Position numbers and translations under genes: made by a program
Source: Dentipellis sp. KUC8613
Lineage: Eukaryota > Basidiomycota > Agaricomycetes > Russulales > Hericiaceae
Length of the DNA: 64,000 nt
Direction: 5' to 3'
Assembly (NCBI GenBank): GCA_002286715.1
Contig: NSJX01000002.1
Coordinates: forward strand, 62,001-126,000
The notes under the pieces: model-generated
Told to the model about the DNA's origin: nothing
Databases searched by the model: none
Seen by the model: the letters and a program-made list of their open reading frames with translations, nothing else
Shown here: piece after piece, positions 44,326 to 55,578 of the stretch
Position numbering within the stretch: the stretch's first letter is position 1
Layout of the letters: each line of letters begins with the position of its first letter

Positions 44326-46251
44326 TCACCACACATGCCACAGCCCCGCGAGCCCGCGCTCATGCATCCGCCGATGGCGCTCATACGTGCCCATCCCGAG
44401 CGCACGCGCGACGACCGAGCGGCGTACGGGTGCGTTAGTCGAGTCGAGCGCCTTGACGTTGCGTTTACTGCAGCACGGGGACGAGTATCAGTATCGGGAC
44501 GACCATCTGCGAGGGGGAGAAGAGAAGACGTACCACATTCCCGACGAAGAGACGGCGCCCGCGACGGGCGCGGCCGTGTTGCTAGTGTCCGTAGCGTTAC
44601 CTGCATCTGTATCGGTGTCGACCGAGTCGAAGAGGTTGCCGACATTAGCAGCGTCCAGCGCGAACACGTCCGACGAGGCGTTGGAGAGCGGGACGCCCGT
44701 CGCCGCGGCCCTGTTCGCGGTCACCGCAGCGGCAGAGTTGAGGAAGATGGTCGTGGGCTGGGCTTGCGAGCTGATACCGGCTGAAGACGCAGGAACAGAT
44801 GCGGTAGGTGTGGATGAGGCGGGTGCGACGACGGTGACGAAGACGGTGGAGACGACGACGGCGGAGCTGGAGCTGGAGCTTTGGGTGGCGGCGGACGACG
44901 GCGGCGGGACGGAAGATGCCAACGATGACGAAGCGGCAGTAGAACTGGTGGCTGCCGCAGAGGACAGTGGAGAAGGAGGGACCGACGACGTAAGAGTCTG
45001 GCTGGAAGAACCAGGCGGGGGCGGTGCAGCACTGGTGCTCCCGCCCGCGCCGGAGGCACTAGCGGAGGCGGACGCATTGGCCAGTGTCAGATTCGCGTTC
45101 GGTGTCTTCGGCGGCTGGCCGTTGCTGAGGCGCGGCAGTATGGTCTGGTTGGCGCTGGGCGTCGGCATCGGCAGCTGGTACGAGTCCTGGAAGATGTCGT
45201 CCTGGGCGCCGTCGAGGAAGTTGTAGAGGTCGAGGTAGAACGGCGGCGAGTAGGTGCCTTCGAACATCTATATGATCGACCGTCAGTATACAGTGTGAGA
45301 GGATGAGAGAAGAAACACTGACGTTGTTCCGCTCCTTCTGGAACCAGTAGAAGGGCTGCTTCGCGCCATAGGTGCAGTTGCCAGGCGCGGGCTCGGCCTT
45401 GTTGCGCTGAGGGTCTGCGCCACAGCGGCGAGGGACTTGCGCTTCCGCAAGAGGAACGTTGGATGTGGAGCCGGTTACGTTGCAGCGGAATCCGTTCATA
45501 TAATCTACGACACTTGTCAGAGGCGACAGAAGATATTTTGACAGATGCGCGACTCACTCTGCTCGCCACCACTGTCCTCCTACAGATCCGAGCGCACTTG
45601 ATGGTTAGCATGAAGCGGAGGGCCATAGCGAAGGGTGACGTACCCCATGGATCCAGAACCAAGCACAAGTGCATCCTCCCTCCGGGCATGGCGGCATCTT
45701 TGCCGGGACCGCAAAGTCTGTGAAGCGCGTCCACACGCAGGTCTGGTTGATGCTGAACACGGTGAAGTCCTCGGGCTGGACCTCCGACGCGTTGCTCTTG
45801 TACGCGATGGCCAGCGAGCAGCCCTTCAGGTCGTCGAAGCCAGTCGTGTGGTACTCCGCCATCGGGCTGCCAGGGCAGACGTCATCGCCGCTGCGGATAT
45901 CGCCGCCCTCGGAGGAGGCAAAGAAGGATGTGGCGCCTTTGTTGCAGCCGATCTCGGTGGTGACGTTTTGACCGGCCGGGAGCTCGAAGATGTCGCCGGG
46001 GTTGGGAGGGTGTTGGAGATGGCCATGAAACCACCACTGATCAAAAGTCATATCCATTAGAGGTGACACAGGTCGATTATCGTAGGGAAACGTTGAGTCA
46101 GTGACATTGAATCCGAACATCGAGGGGTGAAAAATGGCTGAAAGTAATGTTAGCCGACAGGATCAGTTTCAAAAGCATATCAAAACGCACAAGCGTGACC
46201 ATGAGCCAACGGCACAAAGCCAACTAGCGCAGCTAGAATGAGAGGCAACAT
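44326..46251 (-). CDS. AA14 lytic polysaccharide monooxygenase (secreted)
   Basis: Exons 46251-46191, 46137-45644, 45579-45558, 45504-45323, 45267-44534, 44467-44326; 544 aa. The signal peptide [18 protein letters not shown] ends right before His19, which becomes the N-terminal His of the copper His-brace. The catalytic domain shows [30 protein letters not shown] (second His), [76 protein letters not shown] and [13 protein letters not shown], the conserved AA14 series. After [17 protein letters not shown] comes a ~200-residue Ser/Ala/Thr/Pro linker and a short basic C-terminus (RRSVVARA...RHRRMHERG). AA14 enzymes were described as acting on xylan bound to cellulose in white-rot fungi. The last junction was chosen because the nearer acceptor would create an immediate stop. 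Confidence 0.94.
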
Positions 46252-47563
46252 CGTGCAAGAGAGAAATTAGAGGTGAATAAGATTTTGAAAGTCGTGAGGC
46301 GCAAAGCAAGCCGCGAAACTGAAGCAAGTCACTGAAACCGGGCGTACGCTGTCCAAGGCAGCTCGAGTCTTCGCAGTCCAGTGCGAGAGATTGTTCTATG
46401 AGGGGATACGTCGGTAGAGACGCCATCTTATAGTAACAAGCACAAAAGTACTCGAACAAAAGTGCGCGTGCCGTCTATTGTCCTCCCGCCGGCACGTGCT
46501 CCGGGTTCCCACGGTGATACCCCAGGCACGCTCCAAGAATAGATCCCCATTGTCTTCCCTTCGTAGCGTGCATACAAAGTGAGAATAGAACTGTGGACCC
46601 ACACAAGGAGTTGGGAGGCAGGAGAGCATGCGACCAGACTCTGAAATTTGGGAGAAATGTGACAATACGCGCAAGTCACATTCACGTGGTACCGTGTCAC
46701 AGGAAAGCGTGACGGACACCACATCAATTGAAACGGTCTCACCATCGTCGTCGCTTGCCCCGACGAGCGAGTATGTCAATTAGACTTTTCTATCACATAA
46801 CCTCTTATCGTTTTACCCCGGAAGATGTGGCGAAAAATGAAGGTCAGTCAGTCTTGCCTTGTATGCTTTTACCGCCGTCTTTCGACTGAAAACAGATCAT
46901 CGCGACAATGCAAGACAAGCGCGGCTTTCGTTACATGGCAGATAGCAGAGTGGGTTTCGAAGTGAAGTCGGTCAAACATACGAGCTGCTGGAAGCTTGGA
47001 GGCCATGCGGACGAGGAGAAGCCGGTGCCGGTACGTTCCACTGGTATATGCAAGCATCTTACTGGTGAAGCCTCTTTGCTAATTTACCATCATTGACTCG
47101 ACATTCCACCGCAAACGGCAATCCTGAGACTTGCCATCGCCACCAAGAGGCGGACGACGAAAGCCCTTCACCGCCTCATGGTGCTCGGTCCACCGCCATT
47201 TCCAATCGATTCCTTTGTACTTCCTCGGATATTGCCGTGCGGCGATTTCGTGCAATGACCGTAAGCCAAATGATTGAATCAGAGAGCCTTTCTGCTTGAA
47301 TGCTTTGTCCTGGACAAACGCACTCATGAGCGGACCAAGTCATTGTCACCACAATTTCCCTTTGGACATGCCCACTCTTCGCATATTAAAGCGCGCTGCC
47401 CAGAGCGAGTCCTCCCACTACTTATCCTCCGCTCCCCGCTGGCGACTGAGCGTGCTCCCTCTCACGGACTCTCGGGCTTTGTCTTATCTATAGCGCTTTT
47501 CTGACTCTCGACTCCCATTTCTCGTCCGACGCACCCCATCTACAGCGAGCAAGATCTTTCCCG
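46252..47563. other. divergent intergenic, 1.3 kb, no gene supported
   Basis: Lies between the 5' ends of the LPMO and zinc-finger genes. Frames exist on both strands (for example 46396-46779 minus) but show no domain, signal or splice logic. Probably long promoters. Confidence 0.4.
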
Positions 47564-48855
47564 ATGGCACAGCAATACATCTTCGAGTCCGACTCAGGCA
47601 GGTCCTATTCGGATTTCCCTCAGTTCGTGCCGGAAGCTCCAAAGTACGCGCAGAACGCCTTCAATGTCGACGCGTTCCTTCAGGGGCTTGAAAGCATGAG
47701 TCTCCCAGACACGGTACGTAGCGAGTTCTTATCTTTGCAACGCGCATCCTGAGCTTCTTATCTCAGTTCTATGACGCGGTCGGAGCTGCTCATGATCGCG
47801 CACACGGCATTTTGCCAGCTGGTCCCACAGGCGTCGCCAATCCCATAGTCTTCCCCCAGCACACCGCGCCTTTTTTGCTCAACCCTCAGAGAGGATTGGG
47901 CGTCCCCGTCGGCCCAGAGGGTGGCGCCTTGCGTTACGAGAAGACGCCCGAGGACGAAGTCCTCGTCATGCCATACGAGACAAACATTTCCCCGCCCGAG
48001 CCCTTCAACTTCGACGACCAGGATTTGGTCGCGGCCGTCTCGTCAGAAATCGCCAACGAGCAGCCTGCATGGTTACAGCCCATTACGGCGCCCCCGCAGT
48101 CTAACTTTGATTTCTTCGACCTCGACACCGAGTTCTTCTCAAGCTCTTCTTCATCGACTGACTCCGGATACATTGCCTCCATCAGCCTGCCGAAAGTAGA
48201 ACCCGTCCCCATGCCCGACTTCTCTGAACCGGCCCCCGCTCCCGCGACCACTACGCGCCCCATGCCGCCACTTCCCCATTACCCTAGCACGCCATCCAGC
48301 TCCTCCTCGCGGTCGTCCATGTTCAACACCCCCTACCTCTCGTCCGATTCGTCCGTCCCCTCCCCCTTCGCCTCGCCAGCCCCCTCCAGCGCGGACGACG
48401 ACGAGTACCGGCCGACGCGCGCCCCGAAGAGCAAGAGCCGAGCGCGCGCATCCCCGCGCAAGACGCCCTACACGAAGCCCGCCGCCGCAAACCGCCGCGC
48501 CGGCAAGTCCGTGTCCCCCTCCGAGTGCGGCTCGGCGTCCTCGTCCTCCTGTACCTCGTCGCAGCCGCCCCGCTCGCGCGGCCTCCACCCCTGCCCGCAC
48601 TCGGGCTGCCCCCAGGTCTGCAAGAGCGCGGGCGACCTGCGCCGGCACCTGCAGAGCCTCGCGCACACCCAGCCCGCGTTCGGCTGCGCGGGCTGCGAGC
48701 GCCGCTTCACGCGCCCCGACGCGCTCAAGCGGCACCACACGCAGTCGCGCTCGTGCAGTCGCGCTTCGGCTGCGGCAGCGGCGGCCGCAGCAGCAGCAGA
48801 GGGGGCTGCCGCCGCCGCCGCTCCCGCTCTCTTCCCTGCGCCACTTGCGCTTTGA
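47564..48855 (+). CDS. C2H2-type zinc-finger transcription factor
   Basis: Exons 47564-47713 and 47767-48855 encode 412 aa. The N-terminal half is acidic, with aromatic residues (FDFFDLDTEFFSSSSSS), like an activation domain. A Ser/Pro-rich stretch and a basic patch (KSKSRARASPRKTPYTK) precede two fingers at the C-terminus: CPHSGCPQVCKSAGDLRRH (C-x4-C-x12-H-x5-H) and CAGCERRFTRPDALKRHH (C-x2-C-x12-H, final ligand Cys in SRSC). A poly-Ala tail follows. It probably binds DNA in the nucleus; the target is unknown. The intron is phase 0, as in the two zinc-finger genes downstream. Confidence 0.85.
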
Positions 48856-49649
48856 GGCGCCTTTGTCCCTTTCACTTGGATTCTTGGGTCGTCGTGCTTT
48901 ATCCTATACCCGCGCCTCCGCACCACGTTTACATCGCTCTTTTTTCTCTTAGCATATATACTTTCTTTAGGCATCATCCACGCTTTATGTATCCCATGCA
49001 ACCTGCACTTACTGACCTTACTGACCCATATATGTATCTCTACGCCATGCGGCTGTGTAATTCCTCGTCTTGTATCTCGATACCCATAGTGTAGAGCGAT
49101 TGTAATCGATCCTTGCCTTGTCGTAGATTCTTCCTTTGTGAAGTCGGGACCGAGGAACCAAGGACGGTGGCGTATCGTGCGCGTCTTGGCCTTGAGGTTT
49201 CGGAGGTGTCTCTTTGTTTTCGGCGGCGGCCAAGTCTAGACAAAGCGCACAACAAAGGGTGACTCGTGTGCCCGCCGGCAACTCCGGGCTGTGCGATCTG
49301 ATCTGAACGTTGGCTTCGGACGCCCACAAACACGTTCCGAATGACATTCTAATTGTATTGCTTTAACCAAACTTGCTACGGAAGGTACATGACTACTTCT
49401 AGTACGACGCTACATGGATTGGTGATTATGGGAACACGAGCAGAGAGACGGGGATAGGCAGGAGACACTCCGGGCCAGTCGGAGATATAGAGAAAGACAC
49501 AGGGAAAAGATCATGGAACGCATAACAATGAAATCCGTAAACGAGAGTAGGAGTGGTGATTCTGAGAGGGGTAAGTCGGGAAAAGAATGAGCGTCGTCGA
49601 TATCAAATCGTAGTGATAGCCAAAATAATAAAAGTAAATCGGCGAAAGA
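48856..49649. other. convergent intergenic, no gene seen
   Basis: 3' regions of the zinc-finger genes on either side. T-rich just after 48880. Nothing coding is supported. Confidence 0.5.
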
Positions 49650-50947
49650 CTAGGCGGGGCCACGACCGGTGCGGGGGCGAAGCCAGCCGGGCTTCATCCA
49701 GCGCATATTGTTCATGGAAATCTCCCACTGCTTGCACGACCGCTTCCCTGCCTGCGCCCTGCAAGGCGATTCCTTCACATGCCGCTTCAGGCAATACATG
49801 TGACCGTACGATTTGTCGCACACCGCGCAGGCGAATCTCTTCCCGAAGTGGAAGTCGCGGTGCTTGAAGCACGCCTGGATGGTGTTCGAAACGACTTCGC
49901 AGGAGCTGCCGTCGCCGAGTATGACGCGGCACACAAGGTCGTTGAACTGCGGGTGCGTATACGTCTTACTCCGGGGCTTGCACTGTTGCTGTCGGCGGGA
50001 AATGCAAGTAAGTGGTATGTGAGGTGAGGACTCGAGGGGGTGACATACCTCAAATGCGAACAGAGCATCGTCCCGCTTCTTGCGAGGCCTTTTTGAGGTC
50101 TTCCCCGTCAGGGTCGCCGTGGATCCTTCGTCAGAGAGCTCCGAATCGCTTTCGTCGTCCGAAAGCTCGGAGTGGGACCTTTTCTTGCCCGCGCATGTCG
50201 AAGCCGATGCGGTGGCCGAAGTGATGGACTGTTCGTCCTCGTCGTCATCTTCATCTTCATCATCGCTCTCGTCCTCATATTCGTCCTCGCCCTGGACACC
50301 TTCTTCAGATACATATGGCCCGGCCATCTCCCTATCGACAGGCGCAGGCTAGATAATTCATACCTGCTAAGTACACTGCATCATGAAGATTAGACTCAAA
50401 CGTACCGCGAGAACTACGTCGCCGACCAAAGGCTGCATTGGCAAAGCAGTCACTCTTTCCTCAAGGCAAGGGACTTGAGCCTCGTCCGTCGGATTTTCAG
50501 CGCCGAAGGCACGTGCGTAATCCTCGGCGACGGGAAGAACGATCGCCTGCTCGGTCCCTGCGACCTCCGTCTTCAAAGAAAAGACGCTGACTTGTTCGCT
50601 GAGTTCCGTGGGGATGTGAACTTCCGACTGCAACCAAATGGCCTCCTCCTTCACAGGCGCATCGCGGGTCTCGAGTGGCACCGAGAATGTGAAGGTGAAT
50701 TCATACCGCCCGTCCAGAGGGAACTGAAACTGCTCCATGGCTGCCTTGAAACTCTCGGCAGAGCCGCGCCGGCTGCGAGGGGCCTCGTAAACAGGGAGCT
50801 GTGAAAAACGCGTCGTCAGAGAGGTAGAGAGATTGTAACAAGAAAGCGACGAACAAAATCCATGAGCTCGTCCCTCCTTGGCCCGCTAATATCATGAGAG
50901 AACGGGTACGGCCTGTACGCATGCGCGTATGGATCGTTGTCGAACAT
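49650..50947 (-). CDS. zinc-finger protein A of a tandem pair
   Basis: Exons 50947-50855, 50798-50406, 50348-50049, 49982-49650; 372 aa, all introns phase 0. The N-terminus is short (MFDNDPYAHAYRPYPF). The middle has a likely folded segment (DGRYEFTFTFSVPLETRD) and a very acidic run (EDESDDEDEDDDEDE) with KR-rich nuclear signals (SKRPRKKR). The last exon carries two fingers: C-x9-C-x12-H-x3-H (CRVILGDGSSC...HRDFH) and CAVCDKSYGHMYCLKRHVKE with a Cys as fourth ligand (SPC). Its paralog lies at 52506-53542 with the same four-exon, phase-0 structure and a last exon of exactly the same length (333 nt). Probable nuclear DNA-binding factor; targets unknown. Intron 1 has a GTTCGTCG donor, shared with the paralog. 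Confidence 0.82.
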
Positions 50948-50984
50948 GGTCGTTAAAACGTAAGAATAAACTGGTAGAAAGCGT

Positions 50985-51240
50985 AAATCGAGAGTGGAGG
51001 AATGAACTGCGTGGGCTGGTCGACAGCCCGGGGGGACAGGAGTTAGGTAGGGAGCAAGGGCTTCCCTGGCCCCCATTATATACGAGAGGTGCACGCGGCG
51101 ATCTCGATATCTGCACAATTATTGATCAATCCCCTTTGTTAACTGTGTGGGCGCCGCGATGTGGCCATGGCCTGCTGCTAAGCGAGGAAAGACCGGCGCG
51201 TGCTGTGGACGGCGTTGTGGCTTTTGGCGGAGGTGGAGTC
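50985..51240. repeat. duplicated promoter block, copy A
   Basis: Shares AATGAACTG, then GGCTGGTCGACAGCC, TTATATACGAG and GCTAAGCGAGG, in the same order and spacing, with 53575-53795. It sits directly upstream of zinc-finger gene A. Confidence 0.8.
51076..51084 (-). promoter_or_regulatory. TATA box of zinc-finger gene A
   Basis: TATATAA on the minus strand about 130 bases upstream of the ATG at 50947. It is conserved in the paralog's promoter. Confidence 0.65.
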
Positions 51241-52505
51241 AACCCGCGTATTGTCAGAGCCACGGAGCTGGAACCTTGGGGAACAATGATACTTCGTCCA
51301 CAATGCTTCCTGCTTAGTCGGAATAGTGATGCGTGTCCAACGCCGGTCTCCCCGCCATTCTGGGGCATTAGCACCTCCCCTTCAGCGACAATGAGTCCGG
51401 GCCCATTTGTTGGTCTGAGATAGTGGCATACTCTAGGGCGAGAAGAATGCGATTGCCTCCGTCACAATAGCTGGCTAATCACAGAGGCAATACCCCTGAC
51501 GAGCCACATACTGCTTCATGAACATTTTCGCGGCGTGGCCAATGAGAGAGTCACCTTTTCCACGGGAGCCCGCCGAGTGACACAACGTCAATGGCGTGCA
51601 CGCTTGTACCGCTTCGCAGAAGTTTCCTGAATTGGAATATTTTGCCTGACAAAGCAGAACGAGCAATCCATGGAGTTCCTATCGAGGGGGTCAGTCTATC
51701 TTGGACGAGGGACCCTTGAGCATAGAGTATCGGCTTAGGTGATGGCCAAAAAAAGACACGTCGAGCTGCCACGTGTGCGGTGCGGCGGCCACACTGTCCA
51801 GTGTCTACAAGACTTCGTCACTGAGACAACGGCCATATTGCAGGTCGTAGCACTGTTCTCATATCACATCTGACGAAGCACAACTGCGGACGAAAAAAGA
51901 GAACGTACTTGGTTGGAGGAAAGCGATGAAGATCGTCTTTCCCGACGGCGTTCCTGGGCTTCTCATATGTTGCAAGACGAGCTTGGAGCATAGAGAAGTA
52001 GACGATAGACTGTGCTCTATGCAAAGAGCGACAGATCTAAGCAACTATGTCGTTTCCTGGATCGAACGCTCCGCGCGGACCGCGGCCAGAGACGCGTCAC
52101 GATTCTGAACGCTAGTCACAACCTTTCCAAGTTCAAGTCACGGTCTTCAACGCGACGTCACATTCGTCAGCTTTGTTCAGTTTGAACCGCACAAGCAAGG
52201 TCCGAATCAAATCTAATTGTATTACTCAAAATCAGACAACTACATGAGGATCAAAGCTACAGAGAGAGTTGTTGTGCGGGTACAGGGGGATAAAACTATA
52301 ATGAGCGACGGAAGCAATGGAACACTGGACAGCAAGTAGACAGAACCCGTAAGAGACGCGTAAATGGTATGAGAGTCGTAAGATGGGACATGTGATAACA
52401 AGAGAAAGAAAAGAGGGTCATTGGCGCGAGGCTGTGATGTCGATCAAGAAAGAGCAGAGAAGGAAGTGAGATAGCGGAAATGGCAATCAGAAAGGGTCTA
52501 TGGGT
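51241..52505. other. spacer between the duplicated zinc-finger genes
   Basis: About 1.2 kb with only short, motif-free frames. Promoter-distal DNA of gene A and 3' DNA of gene B. No gene supported. Confidence 0.45.
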
Positions 52506-53542
52506 TCAACGGGGCCGGTAGGGTTTCCCGGTGATCACCCCAGCCTTGAACCATGTGTCCTCGCGATTGCGCACATAGGGCACCCAGTCTGCAGGCGTCG
52601 ACATAGACAGTGCAAACTTATCGCATTTTTCTTTGCTTCTGAGGTGCTTCTTGAATTGCGAGGCCCAGGGGTACTTCGCGCTACATCCCTGGCGCGGGCA
52701 TACGAATGCAGCGCCGAAGTGCTTGTCGCGATGGACGTAGCAACTATTAAGTTTATTGAAGACATGCATGCACCCATGCACGCGACACATTGTGTCCCGC
52801 AGGGCAGCTGGGACATAGACTCGACGATGCGCCTGGGGCTAATGGTGAGATGGAGAAAAAGTTAGTATCACAAAAGACGAGCCTAAGCTGCCAACATACC
52901 TCCCATGCATACCTAGCTGGGGCGCGCGCTTCGGCTGTCGGTGTTTCCTCCTGATCCGATTCACTGGCCGATTCACTAGCCGACGAGACGGCGTCCTCGC
53001 TCTCGGACGCAGACTGAACGAACGATTAATTCAAAATGAATACCCTGCGGCGAAATTGGACAAGACGTACCGAATCCTCCAGTACGTCAGCCTTCCGCTT
53101 CTGTCCCGGAACAATAGCCATGGTCTGCGAGCTTGAATCCTCCGAATGAAGGGTTCCCTGAGGAAGCGCCAAGCGGATATCCTCCTCAGGCTGCACATCT
53201 GTCGCAAGTCCGGCTTGCGAATCTTCATCGTCGTCGTCGTCGTCGAGGAAAGCTGCGGGCAGCTTCATCGCGTGGGTATAAGAGAAGTCGAAGTCGTCAA
53301 AAGGGAATTGTTTTATCTCGTCGCAGCTGCGAGGAGTTGCAGCGTCGCTCCTGGCGCAATCCCCGTAAGGGGGGTACTACAGAAGATACAATCGTTAGAG
53401 AAATGCAATTATGGGATAGGAAACGACGAACAAGTTCTGGGACCTCCTCTGTATACTTCTGGTGGATATCCTCCTGAAAGAAGCGATCCATTTGGAAGTT
53501 AGGATCCTTAGGAACGGAGAGAATAACAGATCTCAACGCCAT
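52506..53542 (-). CDS. zinc-finger protein B of a tandem pair
   Basis: Exons 53542-53432, 53376-53071, 53013-52900, 52838-52506; 287 aa, all introns phase 0. The layout repeats gene A: a short N-terminal exon, an intron with the GTTCGTCG donor, an acidic middle (DDDDDDEDSQAG, Ser/Glu-rich SASESEDAVSSASE), a KRKADVL nuclear-signal-like patch, and a 333-nt last exon. Its fingers are C-x4-C-x12-H-x3-H (CRVHGC...HRDKH) and CPRQGCSAKYPWASQFKKH, with a Cys as fourth ligand (SKEKC). The shared HRDxHFG between fingers supports common descent with gene A. Outside the fingers the two have diverged widely. Confidence 0.82.
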
Positions 53543-53574
53543 TTGAGATGAAGAGAAGTAGAAGATAGAAACCG

Positions 53575-53795
53575 AGAACTAGGCAATGAACTGTGTAGGC
53601 TGGTCGACAGCCGGGGATGGCAGTGGTGAGGTAGAGAGCGAGGACTTGCCCGCCTCTCGTTATATACGAGGGCTCCACGTGCGATATCGATTTCCACATA
53701 ATTCATCAAATTTCCCTTTGTCTGTTGCTAAGCGAGGGTGGATCGTGGACGGCGCAGTGGCATTTGGCGCGGTGCGAGGAAGAGCTCATGGCTCA
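53575..53795. repeat. duplicated promoter block, copy B
   Basis: Counterpart of 50985-51240, immediately upstream of zinc-finger gene B. Conserved segments include GGCTGGTCGACAGCC, the TATA region, and GCTAAGCGAGG followed by GTGGACGGCG. Confidence 0.8.
53660..53668 (-). promoter_or_regulatory. TATA box of zinc-finger gene B
   Basis: TATATAA on the minus strand about 120 bases upstream of the ATG at 53542, matching copy A. Confidence 0.65.
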
Positions 53796-54081
53796 CAACA
53801 TCGTCACGGTGTGACGGTGCTCGGCTCGGCTCGCTAGAGGAACAATAGAACATGCGTAGTTTCAAACCTCACTTCACTACAACATAGAAGACTGGCACGC
53901 CCACAATGTCGCCCAGCTCGTGACGCGTGTCACGCTGTGGCCGTGGCTGTTCGTCCGCTCTTTCCATTCATCCTTCGACGATCTCATAGGCCGAGGCGAT
54001 TACCACTTCGAGTAAGGGAGGAACTTTCCACTACGGCCACAATGAGTCTAGACTCTGTCTGTCTCAGATGATGATAATGGC

Positions 54082-54870
54082 TTACTCAAAGGTAAGCAGG
54101 ACGCGGTCGCCTGCGGGGTCCGGCTTCTTCTGCACCGTAACAACACAGTTGATCATAGACATAATGCCATCGCCGAACTGCAAGACGATGTCAGCATTAC
54201 TTCCCAAAGTAGACAATGGGTGGCCTACCTTTTCGTGAATGACGGACTGCGGGGGCCCAAGTCAACCAAGATCGAGACTGGGGGGAGATTTCCACTCACC
54301 TTGATGGGGTATCCATATACTGATATTCCCTATTAGCGAAACGAGGTTAGCACTGGAAGACGGAAGACTCAAGAGGACTCAAGGCGGACGTACCTCAAAG
54401 AGACGATAGATAAGGGGGTCCTTGGGCGGGAATTGACCCAGGCCACGGTCAGGGTAGAACGCCTCGCCGAGCTGTGCATGCAGAGTGGCAGCATCGACTT
54501 CCAGGACCTGCGAGACTTTGTCGAGCTCTTCGGAGGTCGCCTTCGCCTGAGGTGCGCATTATATCAAACTTTAGCAAGCTAAAGCGCAGGTGAACGGGAC
54601 GTACCTGACCGTAGAGCAAAGCGGCGACCCAGACTTCGTCCTTTCCGATGGCTTTTCCGAGCTGCTCGAAGGTCAGGCCTGGACGGGCAAACACCTATAT
54701 CAAAGCGCGTTCTCAAAGCGTAGTCACGTGACCGTTGCGTACCTTTCCTAGCTTTAGCTTCGAGGAGCTGGGCGTGGATCGGGGGAAGGCCGGACGTCTG
54801 CGGCGACTCGGTCAGCCGGATGGACAAGACATGCAAGGACCATTGGACCTACAACAGTAATAGAGGCCAT
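54082..54870 (-). CDS. cynS: cyanase (cyanate hydratase)
   Basis: Seven exons: 54870-54853, 54797-54743, 54678-54605, 54546-54394, 54329-54300, 54246-54229, 54177-54082; 147 aa, near the usual length. The N-terminal helical domain shows KGLTFEQLGKAIGKDEVWVA and ALLYGQ. The catalytic domain shows FYPDRGLGQFPPKDPLIYRL, VYGYPIKSVIHEKFGDGIMS and VQKKPDPAGDRVLLTFE. The catalytic triad maps to R97, E100 and S123 (bacterial Arg96, Glu99, Ser122). It converts cyanate and bicarbonate to carbamate/ammonia and CO2, detoxifying cyanate in the cytosol. Two exons are only 18 nt and one is 30 nt. ATG 54870 gives MASITV and a phase-0 first exon. Confidence 0.95.
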
Positions 54871-55578
54871 TTCAGCTTAGAGATGGAGATATGAGACTTG
54901 CAGGTGAGTTGTGGGAACAGGAGATGCAGATAAGGTCTAAATCGTCTCCCTCTTATACAGCTCAGGCATATACACACGTGACGATTGTACAGTAATGCGT
55001 CCGTCCATACGCACAGTGTTGAGCGTCTTGAACGGAGTATGCAGGGCCGCAGGGTTCCTTCCGACGTGCTATGGGGTTGTGCGGCTACGAAGTATCCCGA
55101 AGTGCACCACTTTGACGCTCTGGCTGTCATGATGATCAGTAGCAACGGGGAAAGTCGACGAATGTGAGTGTATGATAGAGTTGTCAGAAGCGTAGATGCG
55201 CTATCAGGTCGGGCAGTACCGTGCGTCAGGACACACGCTGATTGGTCGGCAAGACTGGACCCCGATGTTCTGCGCGACGACGAACGGATAGGCAAGATTA
55301 GTACAAGAACAGACGCGGGAGATGAAAGCGCGCGTGGTGCCATCGCATCAATTGCAAAGGTATGTGAGCATGAGATCGTGCTGATCATAATGGGCGATGA
55401 AACAGGAAGAGGATCGAATTTGCACAACACAAGAAGGCAGCACGACGTGCGAGCAGTGTCTACGAGACGGTCGAGCGCCTATGAAGGTGACAGGACATCG
55501 TATGGAGTGGACGAATTCAGCGACTTGTGCTCGCACCTTTCGGCAGACTACGCCCAGAGTCATGGGAAAGATTCGACA
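54871..55578. other. intergenic between cyanase and SDHAF3
   Basis: Promoter side of cyanase and 3' side of SDHAF3. A plus-strand frame (55168-55698) runs into the antisense of SDHAF3 and is not convincing. Confidence 0.5.
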
